Assembly: GCA_028583605.1 (NCBI GenBank)
Contig: CM053330.1
Coordinates: 31,359,619-31,423,618 of the forward strand
Length of the DNA stretch: 64,000 nucleotides
Direction of reading: 5' to 3'
DNA from: Dastarcus helophoroides
Taxonomy: Eukaryota > Arthropoda > Insecta > Coleoptera > Bothrideridae
Positions 32,236 to 43,559 of the stretch are shown here, in pieces. The notes under the pieces are model-generated. The model did no database searches. It had not been told where the DNA came from and was given only the letters and a program-made list of their open reading frames with translations. The first letter of the stretch is position 1; every line of letters starts with the position of its first letter. The position numbers were made by a program, and so were the translations under genes.

Positions 32236-33110
32236 TTTTGAAAACTAAAAGTTTTTTATACATTTTGACTCGACATTTCATTTTTTCTAAATTAAATTTT
32301 TTAAGAAATTTTACTTCATCAAAATTTTGACTGACTTTTTTTCGGCATTTCGATTCCACAAAATTTAGATTTTTTTTTATTAATATCCATTTTTTTCGAA
32401 GCTTTAACTTCCAAATATTTTGTTGTTGAAAATTTCGATTTATTTTTGAAAATTTTTCCTTTTAGACATTTCGACTTTTGGAAATACCGACATTTTTTGA
32501 TTTTCTACTCTTCCAAGATTCTGATTTTCTCTGAAAATTTTGCGAGGAATCTTCAAAATAGGTATAATTTAAATAATTAATTAGGTTAAATAATTTAAAT
32601 AAGATGTAGTTTCCAAAAAAGTCTTGAAAATAAATAAAAAATGTTTAAAAAAGTTGAAATTTTGAGATACAGAATCTTCAAAATAAGTATAGTTTTGAAG
32701 ATTCTGTAGATTAGATTTTTTTTATTAATATCCATTTTTTTCGAAGCTGTAACTTCCAAATATTTTGTTGTTGAAAATTTCGATTCATTTTTGAAAATTT
32801 TTCCTTTTAGACGTTTCGACTTTTGGAAATATCGAAATTTTTTGATTTTCTATTCTTCCAAGATTCTGACTTTCTCTGAAAATTTTGCAAGGAATCTTCA
32901 AAATAGGTATAATTTAAATAATTAATTAGGTTAAATAATTTAAATAAGATGTAGTTTCCAGAAAAAGTCTTGAAAATAAATAAAAAAATGTTTAAAAAAG
33001 TTGAAATTTTGAGATACAGAATCTTCAAAATAAGTATAGTTTTGAAGATTCTGTATCTCAAGATATGAACTTTTTTTAAACATTTTTCATTTATTTTCAA
33101 GACTTTTTCT
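32236..33110. repeat. ~365-bp duplication ending in an 80-bp-arm palindrome
   Basis: 32371-32715 and 32720-33060 are near-identical direct copies (blocks TTTTCGAAGCT, GAGGAATCTTC/CAAGGAATCTTC, ATTAATTAGGTTAAATAA, AGATACAGAATCTTC). The second ends in a palindrome: 33010-33030 and 33040-33060 are a perfect 21-base inverted repeat around TAAGTATAG, and diverged pairing continues outward to about 32955 and 33110. Confidence 0.8.
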
Positions 33111-33587
33111 GAAAATTATATCTTAATTTTTGTTCAAATTTTTTTCCGAAAAATACTACTTGCTTTGAAATTTTCGATTTTACTGAAAATGTTGACCCCT
33201 TTGAAAATACTTTTGGAAAAATTCGCCTGTTTCCAGAATTTCCTTGAATTTCCTTTTTTTTGAAATTTCGACTTTTTGAAAAACTTTACTTTCTTTTCCA
33301 AATATTTTCTTTTGTTTTGAAAATTTGATTTTTTTAAAAACGTTTTTTACAATTTCGACTTTTTTTATACATTTTTTAACAGTCATTTTTTACCAAATTA
33401 CAAAATTTTGTCTTTGAAAGTTTGGTTACTTTAAATTGTGACATTTTTTTAAATTTCAACTTTGAATGTTTCGAGTGTTTTTTTTTCTAAAAAAACTCGA
33501 CTTTTTTCGAAAATTACGACTACTGAATATTTGAACTTTTTTTCAAAAGTTAAACTACCTTGAAATTTCACCTTTTTCATTATTCCT
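33111..33587 (-). repeat. T-rich degenerate repeat
   Basis: Background repeat, no gene. Confidence 0.65.
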
Positions 33588-33857
33588 AAAGTTCCAATGT
33601 CCTTGATGGCACCCAATTCTCTCCTGATTTTTTGCAACAAGTGCTGGGTGGTCAGATTATCTATTTCTGGAATTTTTTGATTCGGCATCATAACCATTCT
33701 TCATTTTTCGGTCTTCCAGTATTTTTCATAGATCTTTTTACCCAATATTGCCCAAAAGTTTTCAATTGGGCGTATCTATGGTACATTTGGAGGAGTTTTG
33801 GATATAAAAAGAATGTTGCAAGCTTCTGACCAATCTCTGGATACTTCTTTGTCGAAT
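33588..33857 (-). pseudogene. Tc1/mariner-superfamily transposase, C-terminal fragment
   Basis: One minus-strand frame reads FISKTPPNVP, a stop, IRPIENFWAILGKKIYEKYW, KTEK, a stop, RMVMMPNQKIPEID, LTTQHLLQKIRREL and GAIKDIGTL. The block PPNVPQ.RPIE.FW is the signature around the third catalytic acidic residue (the E of PIE) of DDE transposases of this superfamily, followed by the usual helical tail. Two stops and loss of the N-terminal DNA-binding and first two catalytic regions show it is a relic. It sits between the two 220-bp arrays and abuts array 2, so the array may derive from or have invaded the element's end. Confidence 0.75.
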
Positions 33858-33859
33858 AT

Positions 33860-34358
33860 CGTGTGTTCTGAATATTTTAAAAATTTGAAAAATATTGACT
33901 GGAAAATTCTATTTTTCTTAATCTTGACGTTTCTAAAAGTTTTAACGTAGTTTTGAAACAGTTAGGAATTTCGATATTTTTTTAAATTTCAACCAATTTC
34001 GAACATTTCGTCTCTCAAATTTCAATTTTTTTGTAAACTTAACTTTTTTAAAAATTGAACATTTTAAAAACTACATTTTCGTGTGTTCTGAATATTTTTA
34101 AAATTTGAAAAATATTGACTGGAAAATTCTATTTTTCTTAATCTTGACGTTTCTAAAAGTTTTAACGTAGTTTTGAAACAGTTAGGAATTTCGATATTTT
34201 TTTAAATTTCAACCAATTTCGAACATTTCGTCTCTCAAATTTCAATTTTTTTGTAAAATTAACTTTTTTAAAAAATTTGAAAAATATTGACTGGAAAATT
34301 CTATTTTTCTTAACCTCGACGTTTCTAAAAGTTTTAACGTAGTTTTGAAACAGTTAGG
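33860..34358. repeat. 220-bp tandem repeat, array 2
   Basis: Same unit as array 1, starting at 33891 and 34111 (spacing 220) and about 34283 (a unit shortened by about 48 bases), breaking off at AACAGTTAGGAC. Confidence 0.85.
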
Positions 34359-34502
34359 ACTGTATTGGATCTGCAAAAAGCAATACAGTAGCGAAATAGA
34401 CATATGGGCCATACAGCAAGTTGTCTATGGGCTCACAATTGCTTAGGGGTCCTGTGGCGTGCGATTAAAATATTTTTTTCTTTCTTTATTTTATCCTATG
34501 CA
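34359..34502. other. Short unique spacer
   Basis: Non-repetitive, no gene. Confidence 0.3.
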
Positions 34503-34607
34503 GTATCTCTCTGAAGATGACAGCTTGGCTATCGAAAAGCGTTAGAGCAACCTTTGTTGTGTTTTTTAATCTTTCTTGGTCTCAGGGGACAACATTTGTA
34601 TTTCAAA
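34503..34607 (+). mobile_element. Hammerhead-core retroelement, copy D (right arm only)
   Basis: Starts at ATCTCTCTGAAGATGACAGC and runs through GTTAGAGCAACCTTTGTTG to GTATTTCAAA; the terminal 3' block is decayed. Stem II has one mismatch (GACAGC against GCTATC) and the core reads GAAAAGCG. Confidence 0.7.
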
Positions 34608-34715
34608 ATCATGGAGGATAACACTGAAGATAATTAAATTTAATTTCACTTGTTAAGTAGAAGTTTTATACCACCCTAAAAACCTCGCTATTAAAAACAT
34701 AAAACTTATTTTTTT

Positions 34716-34819
34716 TATATGGAAAGATTCGGTGTTCTATAAACTTTTCAACGAGCCCCCTTATGCATATATGGAAAGATTCGGTGTTCTATAAACTTTT
34801 CAACGAGCCCCCTTATGCC
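34716..34819. repeat. 52-bp perfect tandem duplication
   Basis: Two adjacent copies of a unit containing TGGAAAGATTCGGTGTTC and ACGAGCCCCCTTATGC, offset exactly 52. Confidence 0.85.
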
Positions 34820-35160
34820 TTATGTTTCCATTTGAGAAAAAAAAGTAGGAGCAACTGGGGGCTAGGGAATTGAAGAAAAATTAATTATTATATACACGAA
34901 AGATCAGTTAACGTGTTTCGGCGTTTTAAAGAAAATTAACTTATTCAAAAGATATAAATATTATTCCATGCTTCTGGCCTTCCCTGTATTTTCTAAAATA
35001 AAAACTCAAAAAAAAAAGAAAAAGAATAGTGCGGAATTCCCCGATTGGTTCGATCACGCTTTAATGTTAATAGAAGAGCATGTTAGGCAACACCTCAAGA
35101 TAGCCCGTGATGGTGACGTGAAACCATAAGTTTACCTTCTATCCATAATCTCTTAGTGCG
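34820..35160. other. Unique sequence, no gene recognised
   Basis: No convincing ORF or repeat. Confidence 0.3.
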
Positions 35161-37515
35161 CCTTCAGAAATTTTTACTTCGAAATACCAATTTTCTAAAA
35201 AAATAATCATCTTATTATCGAATTATTATCAATCAATTTCGAATTTAATTTTCAAGTTTTGGTATTTTTCTCTAGATTTCGACTTTTTGTAGAAAATTTG
35301 AATTTTCGAGTAAAAGTCCTGATTTAGATAAAACCAGAAATTTTGAATTTTCTTGTTTGAAATTTTCTTTCGTTTCAAAATTTTGAATGGTAACTTTCAA
35401 CCTTTTCTTTTTTTACCTAAAATTCGACTTTTTTAAAAATCTTGAATATTTTTCGAATTACGATTTTTTTTAAATTTTATGTCTTTTACAGTTCTATTTT
35501 TTTAAATCGTGGTGTTTTTCAAGATTTCTGCTTTTTTTTCAAAATATAAATGTTTCGGCGTTTTTAACATTTTACTTCATAAATATCAACTTTTTTCAAA
35601 ACTTTTATTTTTAATCGAGTTTTTAAAACCTAGTTTTTTGAACGATTAAATGTTACCAAAATTTCAACCTTTTTTGAAAATTTTGTATTTTTTTAATATT
35701 CGAATTAAAAAAAATCACTTGTTTTAAAATTTCGACTGTTTTTAAAATTATCCACTTTTCAAATTTTTCAGTTTTATTTAAATGTCGATTTTCTTGTAAT
35801 GTTGAAATTTTTCCCAACTTTTGATTTTGTTCCAAAATTTAAACTCATTTTCGAAATTTGGACTTATTTGAAAAGTTCTATTTGAAAACTTCACAAAATT
35901 TAGATGTTTTCCAAAATTTTGCAATGACTTTTTGAAATTTTCCAGTTTTTTTAAACGGTGAAGTTCTTTTTAAGTTCGCCTTCTTAATTTGGACTTTTTT
36001 TCAAAATTTTGACGTTCTTGAACACTTTTACTTTTTTAAATGTTTCTAAATTTGTTAAGACTTTTAAAGTTTTTAATTTTTTCATGAGCATTTCGACTTT
36101 TTTCCAAAATTTTGATTTTTTAAAAAATTTTGACTTTTTAAAACCTATTTCTTTGAGAGATTATATTTTTTCAAAATTTCGACTTTTTTCGGAAATTTTG
36201 TATTTCTCAGAATTTGGAATTTAAAAAAAACGGCTTGTTTGAAAATTTCTACTTTTCCACTTGATCTTTTCAAAATATCGTCCAATTTTTGGCTTTTTAA
36301 CTTTTAATTTTTTTAATGTCAATTTTCGTATGTTGAAATTTTTCGCAAATTTTGATTTTATTCTAAAATTTAGACCACCATTTGAAGTTTTTTTTGCAAA
36401 TTTCTGTTTGAAAATTTCGACTTCAAAGTTTAGAAGTTTTCCAACGAAATGACTTCCTAAAAAATCGTAGATTTTTTTTTGTATCGCGTTTATTATAATT
36501 TCACATTTTGAAAATTTGGACTTTTTTCGAAATTTAGACATTTTTGAGCATTTTTTACTTTTTAAAATGTTTCTACATTTTTTTAGCCTTTTAAAATTTT
36601 GATTTTTTTTTAAATTTCGACTTTTTTGGAAACTTTATATTTTTCAGAATTTCGAATTTCTTAAAAAACCTAACTTGTTCCAAAATTTTGACTTTTTAAA
36701 ACTCTTGATTTTTCAAAATATCGACTTCTTTGAAATTTTTGTTTTTTTCTTATTTTTAGTGTTTTTTTAAATGTCGGTTTTCTTGAAATGTTAAGCATTT
36801 TTCCGAATTTCGATTTTATTTATTCCAAAATTTAAACTTCTTTAAAACACTTTAACTTTTTTTTTCAAAATTTCTATTTAACAATCTTGACTTTTTAAAA
36901 TTTAGATGTTTTCCAAAATTTCGAATAAACTGTGGAGTTTTTCTTAGTTTTAGCATTTTAAAATTTGTACTTTTTAACTTTTTCAATTTGTACATTTTGA
37001 CACTTTTTAAAGCCTTTTTTAAAGCTTTTGATTTTTTTTTAAATTCTTATGTTGAAAATTCCAAAATTGTCGAAAAATTTAATTTATTTATTTTTTGAAT
37101 ATTTTGGCTATTTTTCATAGTTTCCACATTTTTTAAATTTCGACTATTTTTCAAAATTTCAACTTGTAAATTTTCATTTTTAATTTAAGCATTTTTTTCT
37201 CGTCATTTATGCTACATGTGAGCTAATTGAATTAAAAAAATAATTCGGTGTTCGGTTGTTTCTAATCTCAACATTTTTCAAAATTTTGTCTTTTTTCAAA
37301 ATTTCGAAAATCCTTGAAAATCTTGAGTCTTTTTCAACATTTCATTTTTTTAATTATACGGCTTCAAAACTATCGACTTTTTTTTGAAAATTTTGATTTT
37401 TTCTAACTGCCATTTTTCTTTCTTTAAGATTTCGACTGTCGTCAAATTTTTGACTATTGAAAAACACAGCTTTTTTGGATATGCGTTTTTTGAAAATTAG
37501 TAGCCCTTCAAATAT
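35161..37515 (-). repeat. T-rich degenerate repeat
   Basis: Background AAAATTTCGACTTTTT-type repeat throughout; F-, L- and K-rich frames on both strands are compositional. Confidence 0.75.
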
Positions 37516-37518
37516 GTA

Positions 37519-39070
37519 CAGGGTGAGCGAAACTCGATGTCTCGGCGCTATTATGAGAAAAGCAAAGATGATGTAAGAAATCTGAAATGAGATTCTTATT
37601 CTGGATTGAATGAGGTCCATTTTAGGCTAAATCTGAATATTTTTCCAGATTTGGAAACCAAAGTAATGACGTCATTGAAGTTTTTTCTGCAGAAACAAAC
37701 CTATATTTCTCCACATTTAAAAAGAACTAATTTTTCTAAACAAATTTTGTAAACAAAAAAATTGGGTATTTTTTTGCGTTCAAAAGTTATAAGCAAATTT
37801 ATTGTAAAAAATGTATTATTAAAAATGCGCAATTGGTACGATTTAATCAAACAGCTTTTGGAGACAAATCTATTAAATATTTTTAAATTTGGAATAATCT
37901 TTTCTGGGTATCTCAGAGAATATTCACCTGCTCTTCTAGGGTTCTTTTGAAATTCCCCATAAACTAATAAATAATACAGGGTGAATCAGAAAAAATGGGC
38001 CAATGCAAAACGGGAGATACTAGACATTAAAATATTACGATTGAGCTCAACATGCTTTATACTAATGTGAGTGGTTTAAGAGATGCAGGGCCTTCACACT
38101 TTAAATTTTATTCTGAAACTTCTCAATAATTGAGAAAGTTTTGCGGCTGTAAATTTAATATTCAAAAATCATAAAAAAATACATTGAAACTTTTAAATGA
38201 AAATATCCTAAAAACCGTTGGCTTTAGACGACTTAAACAAGGGTACCTTTTCTTTGTAAAATTGATCGTTCTTTTATATTGTCTACTTGTTTTAAATAAA
38301 ACTCTACAGATAAAAAAAATATGTTTTAATTTACATAAATGATTATTCGAAACTAGCGCCCTCTGGGAGGAACGTCAATATAAATTCAAAATTCGTAATT
38401 CCCACACCAAAAAACATAAAATTCTCAAATATTAAATTTATAGCATCAAAACTTTCTCAATTATTAAAAACTTTCAGAATAAAATTTAAACTTTGAACGC
38501 CCTGTATCTCTTAAACGAGCCACATTGGTATGAGGCATGTTGAGCTCAATCGCAATATTTTGGCGTCTAGTATCTCCAGTTTAGCGTTGGCCCTTTCTTT
38601 CAGACTCACCCTGTATATCATTTACGTGAACGTTTATGAGTCAAATGGCAACAAAAAATGTTTGTCAACTATTAGTTCTATTATTGACAGATGCCCCTAT
38701 ACTTTGATTTTCGATTTATTGCATTTCCAAAGGCTACTTGTTTAAATCGTAGTAATTACGAATTTTTGATAATATTCTTTTTTTACAATAAAATTGCTTA
38801 TAACTTTTTAGCCAAAAAAGATACAAATTTTTTTTTAATACAAAATTTGTTTGGAAAAACTAGTTCTTTTTGAATATGCGAAAATACGCGTATGTTTCTG
38901 AAAAAAAAAGTTCAATGACATAATTACTTTGGTTTCCAGATCTGGAAAAATATGCACATTTGACCTAAAATGGACCTTATTTAATCCAATTTAAGAACCT
39001 TTTTTCAGATTTCTTATATCGATTTTCCTTGTCTTGTAACAGAGCTGAGACATCGAGTTTCGTTCACCCG
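37519..39070. mobile_element. Outer CAGGGTGA fold-back element (TA-flanked)
   Basis: The left end, CAGGGTGAGCGAAACTCGATG, and the right end read on the minus strand, CGGGTGAACGAAACTCGATG, are inverted repeats that continue inward for about 300 bases with moderate divergence (shared blocks GGTCCATTTTAGG, TTTTTCCAGAT, TGGAAACCAAAGTAAT). TA borders both ends. No transposase inside; the middle holds another fold-back element. Tc1/mariner-type non-autonomous element by ends and target site. Confidence 0.75.
37977..38613. mobile_element. Inner CAGGGTGA fold-back element, nested
   Basis: Left CAGGGTGAATCAGAAA and right (minus strand) CAGGGTGAGTCTGAAA ends, with TA at 37975-37976 and 38614-38615. 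The arms pair for about 210 bases at roughly 85 percent (shared GAGATACTAGAC, GATTGAGCTCAACATGC, TAATTGAGAAAGTTTTG). Its ends resemble, but differ from, those of the outer element. No ORF of note. Confidence 0.8.
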
Positions 39071-39075
39071 TATGT

Positions 39076-39572
39076 ATATGCCAACTTTTTCAAATTTCAT
39101 TTTTTTTTTAAATTTCGACATTGGTTTCAAAATTTCTCCTTTTTTAAACATTTGAAACTATTTGAAAATGTCAAAATTCTTGAAACCTCGATTTTTTTTA
39201 ATTTCAATTTTCTCAAACATTTCAACACCTTCAAAATGTTGACTTCTTTCAAATTTGTCTTAAGAATTTCAGCTTCTATTTTCAAAATTTACTTTTTAAA
39301 AATATGGACTTTTTTTTGAAAACTCTTGACTACTTTTCAAAATTTCGATTTTATTAAAAATTTCGAATTTTTATAAAATTGTAATTTTTTAAAATTTTCG
39401 ACTTCTTTGAAAATTTCAAATTTTTCTTAATATTTCGAGTCCAAAATTTCGATTTTTCTTAAACTCAGACATTTTTCAAATTTGCTGTTTTTTTGGAAAT
39501 TTGAAATCTAGATTTTTGATTTTTTGAAAATTTTTACTTTTTATGAATATTCCGACATTTTTCGAAGCCTCG
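39076..39572 (-). repeat. T-rich degenerate repeat
   Basis: Background repeat up to the solo LTR insertion. Confidence 0.7.
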
Positions 39573-39576
39573 ACTT

Positions 39577-39907
39577 TGTAGCGATGTTGGTTCGATTAGA
39601 AGACAAAAACCACATTATATTTTAAACATTATATTAACTAGGAATAATAACAAAAATGAACTAACTCCATTGAAACCCCGAACAGAACTCCCTAATTCAT
39701 CGTTGAATTTTTCTTCCCTACTTTCCTAAAAGTGGGGGTTCTGACGTCTTCTAGAAATAATGCTAATGGCTTTCGGGGTAAATACTTTTTTCAAAACTCT
39801 AATGATATTTGTAAGAAAGATCGTAAAATCCCAATGACGATAAGGTCATGAGGACGTAATGCTAATACTGTTTACGCCGATACATTATTTCTAGAAGGTA
39901 CGCTACA
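39577..39907. mobile_element. Solo LTR candidate (TGTAGCG...CGCTACA)
   Basis: A 331-base non-repetitive block with TG...CA ends and perfect 7-base terminal inverted repeats. ACTT directly abuts both ends (39573-39576 and 39908-39911), a 4-base target duplication. It interrupts background repeat on both sides. Size, ends and target duplication fit a solo LTR, perhaps BEL/Pao-like; no internal region or second LTR is present. Confidence 0.6.
39748..39897. repeat. 15-bp perfect inverted repeat within the solo LTR
   Basis: CTTCTAGAAATAATG at 39748-39762 and its exact complement CATTATTTCTAGAAG at 39883-39897 could fold the 3' half of the LTR. Confidence 0.7.
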
Positions 39908-39911
39908 ACTT

Positions 39912-40720
39912 ATTTAAAATTTTTGACTTTTGTCAACATTTTGGAACAAGTCAAGTTATTTAAAAAATTTGAAATTCTGAAAAATATAAAGTTTCCAAAA
40001 AGGTCGAAATTTTCAAAAACAAATCAAAATCTTAAAAGGCTAAAAAATTTCAATCTTTTTTTTTTGGAAACTTCGAATGTTTCACATTTTCACTATTTAA
40101 ACATTTTCCTAAAAATTCAAATTTTGACCGAAAAATTTAGATTTCGTTATAAAATTTGGACGTTGTTTCGAATTTCCAACTTTAATCTCGAAAAGTAGAT
40201 GTCTTTCTTATTTTTAAGCTTACTATCAGCGTTTTGGTCTTTTTCTAAATATCTAGTTACAATTACAATTTTGGCGGGTTTCCGTAAAATTCAAACTGTT
40301 TCAAAATGATGATTTTGCACACCATTTTTAATTTTTTTTTCTCAAAAATTTTATTTAAAACTCCAAACTTTGGCATTGAGTTATGTTTTTTGTCAATTTT
40401 CTTTTTCCCCAAAATATTTTTCAAACCTTACTTTTTCCTAAAATTATAACTTTAAACTCGAAATTTCGACTCCGGGATTTTAATTTTATTTTGAAATTTC
40501 TGTCCTACTCCCAAGATAACTTTTTTTTTGTTCTTCAAATTTTAGTGTAAACTTGAGACTGCTATAAATCTCTGTTTTTGTTTTGTCAAAGTTTGGACCT
40601 TTTTCCACCATTTCTATTCTCACTTATGTAATAGATTTTGATTATAGAGTCGAAAGTCCAAGGAAATTTATAATTTAATACTAAAAATTTTGAGAAGAAA
40701 TTTCAAAAAATCAAAAAAAC
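39912..40720 (-). repeat. Degenerate AT-rich repeat
   Basis: Background repeat in mixed polarity; no gene. Confidence 0.6.
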
Positions 40721-41995
40721 GTTCCTTTATATTATTAGGATTTTAACATCGATTTCAAATTAAAGCCAACATTTTAAGTTAAAACTTAAATGTTTATTTA
40801 AAAATAGAACTCGTAAAAAGACAAAATATGCACCGATCATGATCGCCTACAAATATTTGGATAAATTCGTGTGGAGACAGATTCATCAATTGAGTCAGCT
40901 GTCAACGCATAGAAGCAACCTTCAATACAATCGCGTGCATTATTCATTGCATACATTTTAGGTGGTTTTTAACTTCCATTTTTGCCACCTTAGAGGCTGA
41001 GTTTTAAAAAATACTCTCTTAGTGCTCACCCACGGATTACGGCGAACACCTACGTGAAATTTCATGTTTCTAGATCCACCGGTTTAGACTGTACGTTGTC
41101 TATCAGTCAGTGCTAAGTAGACATTTAAATTGGAAACATTGACCTTTGGTTTTTTTGCATTTGAATTTTAACATTTGTTTCCAATTGTTTGCTGAAAAAT
41201 TTAATTTTTTTTAAGTTCAATCTACTCGCAAACGGCAAATTGTAGAAATGTTGGTCTTTTTTTCGAAATTTCGAATTTTTTTTATGAATTGACATTTATT
41301 TGGAATGTTAAAATTTTCTTCTGATAATATTTTCAAGTTTGCACTCGCAATTGTTGTTTTTTTTCTTGATTGCAAACGCAAATATCTTATTATAATTTTA
41401 GAATAAAAGATTTGATATTTTCCTAAAAATTTCAAGTTTAATCTCAGATATTTCAATTTTTTTAAGTGTCGATTTTAAGCAATGAATTTGGAAACTTTTT
41501 GGACATTTTGATTGTTTTCCAAATTTAATTTTAATCTTGAAATGTCGTCTTTTTCCCTCAAAATTTAGAATAGTTTTGGTTATAAATTTTAAACTTTTTT
41601 GGTCAAATTCCCGACTATGACCCTCAGAAAATGATAATCTAGGGCAAGCAAATTTTAACAGACGGGCGGGCGGCTGAGGATTTGGGAACATCGCAGTGGA
41701 CATCGCAAATATTGATATATTGTAAATATGTAGCAATTGTAGGATGTACAAAAACCAAATCAACCTGTTCGAGTTTTTTTTTGATAAATGACCCAAGACA
41801 GAGATGTGTGTGTATTTTAGGTTCACGCTGAGCATATGTATTTTAGCACCAAGTACATCTTGAATTCCAGAGGTCATCTTAGGTAAGCGAGGATTATTGC
41901 TAGCACGAAATGAAAGCAGTACAATGAGATGCCGAAATGATAAAATCAACAAGAAGTTCAAGGTGTCAGAAACGAGTCCGCTAAACAAATAAAAC
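40721..41995. other. Unique and AT-rich sequence, no gene recognised
   Basis: Complex patches at 40820-41120 and 41630-41990 between background repeat. A trace of the retrotransposon 3' tail (TTCAATCTACTCGCAAACGG) lies near 41217. The 196-codon minus frame at 41398-41988 is half compositional repeat and shows no domain I recognise. Confidence 0.35.
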
Positions 41996-42530
41996 TAATA
42001 CGGTGAGCCGGTGAGCGGCATTACGGCAAAGCGAAGATGATTACCGTGTCCGTTCGAGCATCCGAGACGCCCCAAGCGAGAGAGAAGCAGGGCGACAAGG
42101 AACGACGTTTAATGTGGCGGTAAAGTCTCTCATTCCTGCTATCGTGGATGCGAATGTGGGCATAACCGCAGCCAGCATGCGGAAGCTAATGAGGTCGGGG
42201 AGCCGCCTGATCACAGCCGACCATCTTCGCTCTTAGCAGGCCGTTCATTACGCAGGAATGGAGCCGCTTTTATACAGACACAGACCGCTGTATTTGGACG
42301 CCCTCTCGCCGCTCCATGTAGATATTGCACTTTGGCGAGCTCGGGCGATAATTAAGAGCTTCCGCGGGACGTCGTTACTTCGGTCTGCACTCCGTTCTGT
42401 TTATTGCTTATTTGTTGAGATTTCGAGATTAGCCGGCGAGCATCTCATAAACGCCGAGCTCGGACTGTTTATCGCAGCCATCCAAGCAAAAACCTTTTCA
42501 AGCGAAATGCTGGCGAAATAATTCCCATAA
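41996..42530. other. CpG-containing unique island
   Basis: High GC and CpG throughout, with an 87-codon plus frame at 42258-42521 that resembles no family. Candidate regulatory island. Confidence 0.4.
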
Positions 42531-43170
42531 AAAAATGACAAAACATCCAAAATGAAACGCAGAATGGAGCTGGAATTACAAAAAGTTTTGCAGAGAAAAT
42601 GCATTTTAAGTTTTATCAAAAATCTTTTGCAATCTTTGCTTGAAAACATCTTCAGATACGCCTACCTACGTTTACTATTGAATAATAAGACGAATTTTAA
42701 GAAAACCTCGAAATTTATAAAATGAATTGGAAACTATTGAAAATACTATAAATTAGCATGGTTTGTGATCGAGGTGATCAAAATTCGACCACAATAACAA
42801 AGATTTGTATGCAATTCTTAATTCTTGCTTTGATAATTTGAGGAATGGAGTGGGAATATGAAAAAGTCCGCTCTTTTTGAAAAAATATGATTTTTTATTG
42901 AAAATTTCGACCTGTTTAAATGTCTAGTTTTCTTTGAAAATCTCAATTTTTTCTCAGAATTTCGATCTCCCCTCGAAACTTCGACTTTTTTTTGAATATT
43001 AAGAATTTTTATTGTTAAATATTATGAACTATCGACGTTTATAAATTTCAACTTAAGAAAAAACAGAATCTTTGGTAACTTCGATTATATTTTGTAAAAT
43101 TTAAATACTTTTTAAATTGAAAATGTTCACTTTATATTTGAACTGGTTTTGAAAAATCTTGATTTTTGAA
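42531..43170. repeat. AT-rich DNA, T-rich repeat from about 42850
   Basis: No gene recognised. Confidence 0.45.
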
Positions 43171-43199
43171 GTGAAAACTTCTTTAGGCGCTCTAAGCGA

Positions 43200-43470
43200 A
43201 GAAAATAAGAAGAAAAGGGGGGGAGAAATGAAAATATGAAAAAGAAAAATTGAGAGGGGGTGAAAAACAGGGGGCTCCATGAAAATACATAAAAAAGATA
43301 AATTGGGGGAATAATGAAAATGTATAAATGAAAATATATAAAAAAGAAGAATTGGGGGGTGAAAACAAAGGGGCGCCATGAAAATGCATTAAAAAGAGAA
43401 ATTGGGCGGGGGGTGGGGAAAAATGGGGGGGAATGAAAATATATAAAAAAGAAAGTTTGAAGGTTATATG
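43200..43470 (+). repeat. Purine-rich tandem repeat with G-runs
   Basis: Several imperfect units of about 60-100 bases containing ATGAAAATATATAAAAAAGA, AATTGGGGG and GGGG.GCCATGAAAAT. Almost no pyrimidines on the + strand. The minus-strand frames (proline- and phenylalanine-rich) are compositional. Confidence 0.75.
43404..43431 (+). other. G-quadruplex motif
   Basis: GGG, C, GGGGGG, T, GGGG, AAAAAT, GGGGGGG: four G-runs of at least three with loops of 1, 1 and 6, within the usual intramolecular G4 rule. Confidence 0.7.
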
Positions 43471-43559
43471 GGGAGGGGGAGCGAGTGGATGTTAGTCGCC
43501 GCCCTCAATTATTTGTACTTCTCCTCAACTGAGAGATCGATGAAAGTTTGGAAAGTTTT

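Noticed and set aside
41821..41882. Exon-like segment bounded by TGTGTATTTTAG and AG/GTAAGC
   Set aside because: Both splice-like signals are present, but the 62 bases have no coding signal on the matching strand and no partner exon.
41398..41988. 196-codon minus-strand ORF
   Set aside because: The C-terminal half is K/I/F-rich background repeat and the N-terminal half has no recognisable motif; no promoter or splice support.
43101..43389. Proline/phenylalanine-rich minus-strand ORFs
   Set aside because: Reverse translation of the purine-rich tandem repeat.
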